A DNA stretch of 11,294 nucleotides, from contig DWUW01000258.1 in NCBI GenBank assembly GCA_019120525.1, forward strand, positions 1-11,294. The letters run 5' to 3'. Position 1 is the first letter of the stretch; every line of letters starts with the position of its first letter. This document shows positions 1-5,465 of the stretch, piece by piece. The notes beneath the pieces were generated by a model. It had not been told where the DNA came from, ran no database searches, and saw only the letters and a list, made by a program, of their open reading frames with translations. Source of the DNA: Candidatus Eisenbergiella stercorigallinarum (lineage in GTDB: Bacteria > Bacillota > Clostridia > Lachnospirales > Lachnospiraceae). Made by a program: the position numbers and the translations under genes.

Positions 1-192
1 TTTCTTTGTCTTAGCTTTATAATATTTTACAGTGTAACAATCAACTTTTTCAGCCGCCTCTGCTAATTGCTTGCCAGTCAGAGGCCGAAAAAAGAGGTTA
101 TTTAAGCCGTAAAACCCTTTGGAATGGTTAAGAATAAAACACGCAAAAAGCCTGAAAACGCTTGGGTTTCCTTGTGTTTGGTTACGAAGCAA
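1..192 (-). CDS. Possible partial small protein of the integrated element, unrecognised
   Basis: A minus-strand frame is open for 64 codons from just after a TAA (193-195) to the left edge. The distal part looks protein-like, with a charged helical stretch containing GKQLAEAAEKVDCYTVKYYK. The proximal part is less convincing. There is no ATG, only a TTG at 190-192 without a ribosome site, so either translation starts at an unusual codon or this is chance or a decayed gene end. I do not recognise the family. If real it would belong to the element that ends at the tRNA-Arg fragment. Confidence is low because the frame is short, has no start signal and is cut by the window edge. Confidence 0.2.
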   Translation of the reverse strand, partial: MLRNQTQGNPSVFRLFACFILNHSKGFYGLNNLFFRPLTGKQLAEAAEKVDCYTVKYYKAKTKK

Positions 193-198
193 TTAGCA
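61..198. repeat. 12-bp inverted repeat beside the putative att site
   Basis: TGCTAATTGCTT at 61-72 is repeated as its exact reverse complement at 187-198, 114 bases apart; the second copy ends 12 bases before the tRNA fragment. The first copy also sits in the loop region of a smaller hairpin (GCCTCTG 56-62 with CAGAGGC 79-85). Paired sites close to an attachment core are typical of integrase arm sites or excisionase sites, but that role here is inference. Confidence 0.5.
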
Positions 199-210
199 AA
201 CTGGGGCGAA

Positions 211-252
211 CTCCTAAGCGGTAGGTCGGGTGTTCAAGTCACCTCGGGAACG
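211..252 (+). other. 3' half of tRNA-Arg(CCU); probable attR
   Basis: The stretch reads as a tRNA from the anticodon loop onward. It has anticodon loop CTCCTAA (211-217, anticodon CCU), 3' anticodon strand GCGGT, variable bases AGGTC, T stem GGGTG (228-232) pairing with CACCT (240-244), T loop TTCAAGT with the conserved G53-C61 closing pair, acceptor strand CGGGAAC (245-251) and discriminator G252; no CCA is encoded. The five bases before the loop (GCGAA) cannot pair with GCGGT, and no GTTCCCG acceptor strand occurs upstream, so the 5' half is absent. It is therefore not a working tRNA. The best explanation is the duplicated 3' end left by integration into tRNA-Arg(CCU), with crossover at or near the anticodon loop. 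Confidence 0.75.
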
Positions 253-254
253 TT

Positions 255-294
255 AAAAATCCGAAAGCCCTGAATATAGGACTTTCGGATTTTT
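255..294 (+). terminator. Strong intrinsic terminator, probably bidirectional
   Basis: A 13-bp perfect stem (255-267 with 282-294) encloses a 14-base loop region that can add two more G-C pairs with one bulged A. Its arms end in A5 on the left and T5 on the right, so it has a U-tract on both strands. It follows the tRNA-Arg fragment by two bases and so is probably the original tRNA terminator. It also lies about 57 bases past the stop codon of the leftward GH31 gene and could end that transcript too. Confidence 0.85.
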
Positions 295-351
295 ATTTAT
301 ACACTGAGTTTTCGTTCAAAAACTTCTTCGCAGGAAACGGACCTGTCCAGC

Positions 352-2364
352 CTATATCGTTTTCTCAAATACAGGCATATATTCAATGGGAGCCTGGACT
401 GTCACATAACATCCTCCTTCATAAGTTTCCCCGGTCGAAGTAAGCTTCCAGGATCCTTTTGGAAGATAGGCCGTTCTTTCGAACTGGTTCAGATGCAGGA
501 TGGGAGCCACAAGATATCTGCTGCCGAACATATACTGGTCCTGAAGCTTCCAGCATTCCGGATCCTCAGGAAATTCATAAAACATGGTGCGGATCAGAGG
601 GGAGCCATTGATATGGGCTTCTTCATATAATCCTTTCACATAGTCATGAAGGGAAATCCGAAGCTCATAGTATTTTCTCATAATAGCGTAATTGTCTTCC
701 CCATAGCTCCACAGCTCATTGGGCTGCCCGGTATGAAGATAACCGCCGCCCCAGTCTCTGTCGTCAAGGGCGGGAATATCATAGGGCCCCCTGTCTCCAT
801 GCATGCGGAGAACGGCCGAATAGACCGCAAACTGAAACCAGCGGATCAGAAGCTGACGGAAATCAGGATCGTTAACGTCGTCCGTCATAAAACCGCCGAT
901 ATCAGTGGTCCACCAGGGGATTCCCGCAAGCCCCATATTCAATCCGCACTGGAGCTGATCGGCAAAGGCCTCAAAGGTACTAGGAACATCGCCGGACCAG
1001 ACGACATTCCCATATTTCTGGGAACCTGCCCAGGCACAGCGAAGGAGATTTACCACAGGGCCTCTTCCCGCGTTTTTCATTTCATCATAGAAAACACGGC
1101 TGTACATCTGGGGATAAAGATTACTGACGGAAAGGGCAGGGCCTTCACAGTAACGGTAGTGGTCGAAATCATAAACGCCGAAATCAGGCTCAGAATTATC
1201 CAGCCAGAAACCGTCGATCCCAAGATCATAATAATTTTTCCGACAGACCTCCCATACATATTTTCTGGCCTCCGGATGAAAGGCGTCGATCTCAACGCAG
1301 TCTCCCTGGTAGTCATAGGTCTGCGCCGCGCCGCGTTCTGTCCGGATCAAAAGCCCTCTTTCCATCATGGGAGCGAAATTTTCACTTCTTCTGTCCACAG
1401 ACGGCCAGACGGAAACGATGACCCGGATCCCCATAGAATGGAGCTCATCCACCATGGCCTTCGGATCCGGCCAGTAAAAGGGATCAAACTTCCAGTCTCC
1501 CTGGACGGTCCAATGGAAGAAATCGATGACGATCTGATCGATCTGAATCCCTTCCTTCCGGTAACGGCGCGCCGTTTCAAGAACCTCCTCCTGGGTCCGA
1601 TAACGGAGCTTGCACTGCCAAAGCCCCATCAGTTCTTCCGGAAACATTTCCGCCCGGCCGGTAACTGCCGTATAGTTTTCCAGGATCTGTTTCGGGGTAT
1701 CCGCTGCGGTGATCCAGTAATCCATCTCCCTTGTGGAGCGGGCTGTCCATTCCGTATAGTTTTTTCCAAATACAGCCTGCCCTACAGCCGGATTGTTCCA
1801 CAGAAAGCCATAGCCAAGAGAGGAGACGGCAAAGGGAACTGAAATCTGGGAATTGCGCTGCGCAAGCTCCAGGATGCAGCCCTTCAGATTCAGATGGGGC
1901 TGCTGATATTGTCCCATTCCGAATATTTTTTCTTCCTCATTGCTTTCAAATTTTACATTCAGGGAATATTCGGTTCCTCCGATAATTCCTTTCCATTCCC
2001 GGTTGATGACCTTCAGGCACCGGCTTTCTCTGGATATCGTTCCGTCGTACATACGGTAATATTCGCGCAGAATCTCCTGATCATCTTTATAAAAGGTGAT
2101 CACGCCTGCAAAATTGACTGCGGCCTTCAGTCTTCCGTTCCGGATGACAGCGTTTTCCCTCTTTTGCCCGGTTCCGGATGCTTCCGAAATCACGATATCA
2201 GCCGCTGATTTCGGAATATTCTCCGTCAGTGCCCATTCTTTTCCGGAAAAGCATCCCAACATAGTGGAACGTACCCGGAGGGAATCTTTTCCCCATGCCT
2301 CAATCCGTATCCTTTCTCCATTGTGACAGAAAACCAGCGCTCCCGCGTCATTTGTAAAATACAT
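352..2364 (-). CDS. Glycoside hydrolase family 31 (alpha-xylosidase/alpha-glucosidase type)
   Basis: GH31 enzymes are retaining alpha-glycosidases that release alpha-linked sugars from non-reducing ends. The 670-residue product has an N-terminal beta-sandwich (about 1-240), then the (beta/alpha)8 barrel starting near the FPEELMGLWQ segment, and a C-terminal beta region. The expected nucleophile is Asp389 in GFWLDNSEPDF and the acid/base is Asp459 in VVWSGD; the downstream GLAGIPWWTTDIGGF block is also typical. There is no signal peptide, so it should act in the cytoplasm on imported oligosaccharides. I chose the ATG at 2364 because AAGGAAGG lies 8 bases upstream. The longer GTG start at 2430 has no ribosome site, and its first codons cover a TATAAT -10 box. 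The gene stands alone between terminators. Substrate (xyloside versus glucoside) cannot be fixed from sequence alone. Confidence 0.92.
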   Translation of the reverse strand: MYFTNDAGALVFCHNGERIRIEAWGKDSLRVRSTMLGCFSGKEWALTENIPKSAADIVISEASGTGQKRENAVIRNGRLKAAVNFAGVITFYKDDQEILREYYRMYDGTISRESRCLKVINREWKGIIGGTEYSLNVKFESNEEEKIFGMGQYQQPHLNLKGCILELAQRNSQISVPFAVSSLGYGFLWNNPAVGQAVFGKNYTEWTARSTREMDYWITAADTPKQILENYTAVTGRAEMFPEELMGLWQCKLRYRTQEEVLETARRYRKEGIQIDQIVIDFFHWTVQGDWKFDPFYWPDPKAMVDELHSMGIRVIVSVWPSVDRRSENFAPMMERGLLIRTERGAAQTYDYQGDCVEIDAFHPEARKYVWEVCRKNYYDLGIDGFWLDNSEPDFGVYDFDHYRYCEGPALSVSNLYPQMYSRVFYDEMKNAGRGPVVNLLRCAWAGSQKYGNVVWSGDVPSTFEAFADQLQCGLNMGLAGIPWWTTDIGGFMTDDVNDPDFRQLLIRWFQFAVYSAVLRMHGDRGPYDIPALDDRDWGGGYLHTGQPNELWSYGEDNYAIMRKYYELRISLHDYVKGLYEEAHINGSPLIRTMFYEFPEDPECWKLQDQYMFGSRYLVAPILHLNQFERTAYLPKGSWKLTSTGETYEGGCYVTVQAPIEYMPVFEKTI

Positions 2365-2400
2365 CCCTTTTCCCTTCCTTTCCTCACGTTTTCTGTTATG

Positions 2401-2429
2401 ATTATATAATTTTTCTTTCAACGGTTCCA
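2401..2429 (-). promoter_or_regulatory. Probable sigma-A promoter of the GH31 gene
   Basis: On the minus strand a perfect TATAAT (2401-2406) lies 17 bases from a weak -35-like TGGAAC (2424-2429). Transcription would start near 2394, leaving a leader of about 30 bases with the AAGGAAGG ribosome site before the ATG at 2364. The -10 is good and the -35 poor, so the promoter may need an activator. Confidence 0.45.
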
Positions 2430-2430
2430 C

Positions 2431-2480
2431 TTAAATCAAAAGGACGTATGGATGCCTGGCCTGCAGACATTCATGCGTCC
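2431..2480 (-). terminator. Intrinsic terminator of the amino-acid ABC operon
   Basis: A 13-position stem pairs 2442-2454 with 2468-2480 (two G-T pairs, otherwise perfect) around a 13-base loop. On the minus strand it is followed by TTTTGATTTA. It begins about 28 bases past the ATPase stop codon and lies just upstream of the GH31 promoter, so it separates the two units. Confidence 0.75.
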
Positions 2481-2508
2481 CTGAAAAAGCGAAATCCTCC
2501 GGAAGCTT

Positions 2509-3303
2509 TCAGCCATCCTGATTTCCCGAATATCTGGACAGGAACTGCTTCGTCCGTTCCTGCGACGGATGCTCGATCACCTGTCTGGCGTCTCCCTGTT
2601 CCACGATCACGCCGCTGTCCATGAAGATCACCTGATCCGCCACGTCGCGGGCAAAGGCCATTTCATGGGTTACGATGATCATGGTGGTTCTCTGCTGCGC
2701 AAGGGATCGGATAACTTTTAATACCTCTCCTGTAAGTTCCGGGTCCAGCGCGGAGGTGGGCTCGTCAAAGCAGAGGATGTCCGGATGCAGCGCCAGGGCA
2801 CGGGCGATGGCCACACGCTGCTGCTGGCCGCCGGAAAGCTGATGAGGATAATGCCCGGCCCGGTCGGCAAGGCCCATTCTGGCAAGAAGCTCGCGGCCTT
2901 CCGCTTCGATTTCCGAAAGGATCTGCTTTCTTCGGGCCTTGAAGTCCGGCTGTTCTCTGGCGAGAAGCTCCTTGGCAAGGGTGACGTTTTTCAGGGCCGT
3001 ATACTGGGGAAACAGATGGAAGGACTGGAAGACCAGCCCGAAGTGGAGGCGCTTTTTCCGGATCTCCGTTTCCTTCTGCGTGGCAGGGTCTGCCGCGTCA
3101 AACAGGGTCTTACCCTGAACGATGATCTGCCCCTGATCCGGTTTTTCCAGAAAATTCAGACAGCGCAGGAGCGTAGTCTTTCCGCTTCCGGAGGAGCCGA
3201 TGATGGCGAGCGCCTGCCCCTGTTCCAGATTGAAGCTGATATCCTCCAATACTCTGGTGGATCCGAAATGTTTTTCTATGTTTTTGACTTCCAGGATTGC
3301 CAT
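2509..3303 (-). CDS. Polar amino-acid ABC transporter ATP-binding protein (GlnQ/HisP type)
   Basis: This is the cytoplasmic ATPase that powers the importer encoded by the two genes upstream of it. The 264-residue product shows Walker A GSSGSGKTT (36-44), Q-loop Gln93 in VFQSF, signature LSGGQQQRVAIARAL (156-170), Walker B ILCFDEPTSALD (176-187) and switch His213 in VTHEMAFARD. Length and motifs match the polar amino-acid subfamily throughout. I chose the ATG at 3303, which has GGAG six bases upstream and gives MAILEVKNIEKHFG, the usual start of this subfamily; an ATG four codons earlier (3315) lacks a good site. The gap to the permease (3304-3380) holds only a small GC-rich hairpin (3329-3334 with 3339-3344, 6 bp) with no U-tract, and no gene. 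Confidence 0.95.
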   Translation of the reverse strand: MAILEVKNIEKHFGSTRVLEDISFNLEQGQALAIIGSSGSGKTTLLRCLNFLEKPDQGQIIVQGKTLFDAADPATQKETEIRKKRLHFGLVFQSFHLFPQYTALKNVTLAKELLAREQPDFKARRKQILSEIEAEGRELLARMGLADRAGHYPHQLSGGQQQRVAIARALALHPDILCFDEPTSALDPELTGEVLKVIRSLAQQRTTMIIVTHEMAFARDVADQVIFMDSGVIVEQGDARQVIEHPSQERTKQFLSRYSGNQDG

Positions 3304-3380
3304 ATCTATCTCCATTCCGGAGAGTCAGCGCGGCACAGGCCGCGGACCTCCCATTCAGTACAAATCAGTGCGGGTGATCT

Positions 3381-4064
3381 TCAGCGGAAAAAGTCCAGCT
3401 TTTTTTCCAGACGGGCAAGCAGGATGGTCACGATGCCGCTGAAGGCCAGATAGTAAACTGCCGTGAAAAACAGAGGCCAGATCAGGCCTGCGTATCCCCG
3501 GTTCCCCTTCATGAAGGATTCGCCCATCCAGATTACCTCCTGCAGGGCGATCACGCGGGCCAGCGAGGTGTCCTTTACCAGAGTGATGATCTCATTGGAC
3601 ATGGGAGGAACGATACGCTTGATCATCTGCAGCAGAGTGACCCGGAAAAAGATCTGAGATCTGGTCATACCGAGCACATGTCCGGCTTCCTGCTGTCCGA
3701 CGGGAACACCCTGGATGCCGCCGCGGTAGATCTCGGAAAAATAGAAGGCATAGTTGATGATAAAGGCTGCCGTTACAGCAGTAAATCTTCCGGTCTCTCC
3801 GCCTCCCCAGGTGAACAGCTTCATCAGCGGGGGGACATAATAGAGGATCAGGATCTGCAGCACCAGAGGCGTGCCTCTTATGATCCACACCACGGTACGG
3901 GTCAGCCACCGCAGGGGCGCAAAGCGGTTCATGGAGCCGAAGGAAATGATAAGCCCAAGGGGGAGAGCGCCGATGAGGGTCAGAAAAAACAGCTGGACCG
4001 TTTTGATAAATCCTTCATTCAGGGCGGATACAACGGTCTGAAATTCAGCAGAAAAGAAAAACAT
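3381..4064 (-). CDS. Polar amino-acid ABC transporter permease (HisM/GlnP type)
   Basis: This inner-membrane subunit forms the import channel. The 227-residue product has several hydrophobic segments, the family motif RGTPLVLQ near residue 64, and a well-formed EAA coupling loop (from EIYRGGIQGVPVGQQEAGHVLGM, about 111-133) that docks on the ATPase. This is the usual length for the family. Only one permease gene is present, so the channel is probably a homodimer. The start ATG is preceded by GGAGGA with suitable spacing. The gene lies between the binding protein and the ATPase on the same strand and should share their transcript, although a hairpin at 4164-4199 may lower its share. Confidence 0.95.
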   Translation of the reverse strand: MFFFSAEFQTVVSALNEGFIKTVQLFFLTLIGALPLGLIISFGSMNRFAPLRWLTRTVVWIIRGTPLVLQILILYYVPPLMKLFTWGGGETGRFTAVTAAFIINYAFYFSEIYRGGIQGVPVGQQEAGHVLGMTRSQIFFRVTLLQMIKRIVPPMSNEIITLVKDTSLARVIALQEVIWMGESFMKGNRGYAGLIWPLFFTAVYYLAFSGIVTILLARLEKKLDFFR

Positions 4065-4163
4065 GAGGTCATCCTCCGATTGTTCATCAAGACTCTGGCT
4101 GTCGTTTTGGCTGCAGTGCAGGTAACTGGGACAGCCGAAGCCGTACAGATGATAGAAAGCCGT

Positions 4164-4199
4164 TCAAAGGCAGAGGGAGCATATGCCTCTGCCTTTGAA
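4164..4199 (-). other. Intergenic hairpin between binding-protein and permease genes
   Basis: A perfect 14-bp stem (4164-4177 with 4186-4199) closes an 8-base loop in the 165-base gap between the binding-protein stop and the permease start. On the transcribed strand it is not followed by a U-tract, so it is not a standard intrinsic terminator. Such hairpins after binding-protein genes often protect the upstream mRNA from 3' exonucleases or partly attenuate readthrough, giving more binding protein than membrane parts; that role is inferred here. Confidence 0.6.
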
Positions 4200-4229
4200 A
4201 AAAGTCAACTATTTTTTGCAATACTGTTC

Positions 4230-5198
4230 TTATTCCAGAATGACAGCATCCTGCAGACCGTAGGTGTTCGCGATTTCCTCCACGGTACCATCCGCAACTT
4301 TTTCCGCCCAGAAGGCGTTGAAGGAATCCACCAGATCGGAACCCTGACGGAAGCCCACGCCGTACTGCTCGGAGTCCAGGCCCTGCGCCTCATTCAGGTT
4401 GACGCTGTAAGAAAGGTCCGCGTAGCTGGTTCCTTCCCCGGTCATGGCGGCGGCCATGAGCACATCGATCACTGCCGCGTCAGAAGTTCCCGCAGCCACT
4501 TCCATCAGCGTATTCGCCTGCGCCTGTACCGGAACGGTGGCGGCTCCCAGCGCTTCTGCGGCATCCTCACCGGCAGAACCGGATTCCACAGCCACATTTA
4601 GGCCTTCCAGAGAGGTCAGTCCCTCAAAATCAGCGGCGGAAGCGGCAGGATAAACCAGAACCTGATAGTTGGTGCAGTAAGGAGTAGAAGTCGCCATGGA
4701 AGAGGTGACCTCGTCGGTGAGCGTCATTCCGTTCCACACGCAGTCGATATTTCCGGCTTCCAGCTCCATTACCTTATAATCCCAGGTAATCTCGGAAAAT
4801 TCCACGGAAACGCCAAGGTATTCGGCAAACTGCTTCGCCAGGTCGGCGTCGAAGCCGATCCACTCGCCGTCCGCGTTCTGATAATCCATCGGCTCAAAAT
4901 TGGTGATTCCAACCACCAGCGTGCCCTTTTCCTGAATGGCGGCCACATCGCTTTCGCCGGCGGCCTCGGTTTCCGCCGCGCCCGTTTCGGCGGCAGCAGT
5001 CTCAACCGCTTCGGTCTCAGCAGCGTCTGTTTCGGCGGCAGTCTCCGCCGTATCCGATGCGGCTGCTGTGCTTTCCGCTTCGGAAGATGGAGCTTCGGAA
5101 GCGGCGGCGCTTCCGGAAGGATCCGCGGAAGAGCTTCCGCATGCAGTCAGGGAAAAGGCCAGAAGCATGGCCAGGGTAAATGACAGGAACTTTTTCAT
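4230..5198 (-). CDS. Amino-acid ABC transporter substrate-binding lipoprotein
   Basis: This is the extracellular receptor of the importer. The 322-residue product begins with a lipoprotein signal (MKKFLSFTLAMLLAFSLTAC, Cys20 lipidated). It is followed by an unusually long Ala/Glu/Thr/Ser linker (about 21-84), then a PBP type 2 domain starting at KGTLVVGITNFEPMDYQ. The WNGMTLTDEV segment is typical of clostridial polar amino-acid receptors. Compared with E. coli GlnH (TITDERKK), the Arg that grips the ligand carboxylate is Val164 here, while the Asp that holds the amino group appears kept (Asp245 in AAVIDVLMA). Ligand is therefore unclear. I chose the ATG at 5198, with GGGAGG upstream; the frame stays open to 5327 but that part is leader and promoter. 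It is the first gene of the importer operon. Confidence 0.93.
   Translation of the reverse strand: MKKFLSFTLAMLLAFSLTACGSSSADPSGSAAASEAPSSEAESTAAASDTAETAAETDAAETEAVETAAAETGAAETEAAGESDVAAIQEKGTLVVGITNFEPMDYQNADGEWIGFDADLAKQFAEYLGVSVEFSEITWDYKVMELEAGNIDCVWNGMTLTDEVTSSMATSTPYCTNYQVLVYPAASAADFEGLTSLEGLNVAVESGSAGEDAAEALGAATVPVQAQANTLMEVAAGTSDAAVIDVLMAAAMTGEGTSYADLSYSVNLNEAQGLDSEQYGVGFRQGSDLVDSFNAFWAEKVADGTVEEIANTYGLQDAVILE
4953..5057 (-). repeat. Low-complexity AAETxA linker repeat inside the binding protein
   Basis: Residues about 48-82 of the lipoprotein are an irregular repeat built on ET plus Ala (AAETDAAETEAVETAAAETG and onward), acidic and with no hydrophobic core. It tethers the folded domain to the lipid anchor. 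The DNA is a degenerate run of similar GCA/GAA/ACC codons, a likely site of length change by slippage. Confidence 0.7.
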
Positions 5199-5281
5199 AA
5201 TAAAATAACCTCCCAGTCGGTTTTCTTTTGATGCGCATAAGGCCGGTTTCAGGGCGCCGGCGCTATACACGCTGCTTTGAC

Positions 5282-5310
5282 ATTTTAGCATGCTAATGCG
5301 ATATTGTAAA
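5282..5310 (-). promoter_or_regulatory. Sigma-A promoter of the amino-acid importer operon
   Basis: On the minus strand TTTACA (5305-5310) and TAAAAT (5282-5287) are 17 bases apart, each one or two mismatches from consensus. Start would fall near 5275, giving a leader of about 77 bases that includes a GC palindrome (GCGCCGGCGC, 5254-5263) before the ribosome site. A TTGACA also occurs at 5322-5327, but no good -10 lies at a proper distance from it. Confidence 0.6.
5285..5296. promoter_or_regulatory. Palindromic operator candidate over the importer -10 box
   Basis: TTAGCATGCTAA is a perfect 12-bp palindrome overlapping the -10 box and the adjoining spacer of the importer promoter. A dimeric repressor bound here would block polymerase. 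I do not recognise it as the site of a named regulator, and no regulator gene lies in the window. Confidence 0.5.
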
Positions 5311-5342
5311 GAAATATTTCCTGTCAATTTTACACCCTGCGA

Positions 5343-5371
5343 TTGCCTAATCCTCTCATTCGGGTTATAAT
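5343..5371 (+). promoter_or_regulatory. Sigma-A promoter of the serine hydrolase unit
   Basis: TTGCCT (5343-5348) and a perfect TATAAT (5366-5371) are 17 bases apart, so transcription should start near 5378 and read into the hydrolase gene at 5466. It diverges from the importer promoter; the two -35 boxes are about 32 bases apart. The gap 5199-5465 holds these two promoters and their leaders and no gene that I can support. Confidence 0.65.
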
Positions 5372-5465
5372 TTCTTCATAAAAGAAAGGCAGCTTACGGT
5401 CAAAAAAATGGCGCCCGAATGGGGGAAGAACAGCGGATTTGCGGCGCTCAGAAAGGGAGGATATC

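Larger units (their letters stand above)
1..252. mobile_element. Right end of an integrated element (partial, runs off left edge)
   Basis: The first ~210 bases are visibly more AT-rich than the genes to the right and contain inverted repeats (61-72 with 187-198; 56-62 with 79-85). They stop abruptly at a tRNA-Arg 3' half whose 5' half is missing. Integrases of the tyrosine family commonly recombine inside tRNA genes and leave an intact tRNA at one end and a 3' fragment at the other. The fragment here is followed by what looks like the original tRNA terminator, so the chromosome lies to the right and the element to the left. No integrase gene is visible in the window, so element type (prophage, ICE or island) cannot be told. 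That this is an element end is inference from the tRNA fragment. Confidence 0.5.

Noticed and set aside
151..166. Catabolite-repression-like site (TGAAAACGCTTGGG)
   Set aside because: Matches the left half of a cre site only, lacks the 3' half, and lies in the element end far from any sugar gene promoter.
181..252. Complete tRNA gene
   Set aside because: No 5' acceptor strand or D arm is present and the bases before the anticodon loop cannot pair, so only the 3' half exists.
646..1842. 398-codon open frame on the plus strand
   Set aside because: It lies wholly antisense to the GH31 gene, whose motifs are unmistakable; the product has no recognisable domain and no ribosome site. It is a codon-bias shadow.
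3678..4601. 307-codon open frame on the plus strand across the importer genes
   Set aside because: Antisense to the permease and binding-protein genes and spans the hairpin between them; no protein-like features.
5322..5327. TTGACA as the -35 box of the importer promoter
   Set aside because: It matches consensus but the nearest -10-like TACAAT is only 13 bases away; the TTTACA/TAAAAT pair with 17-base spacing is better.
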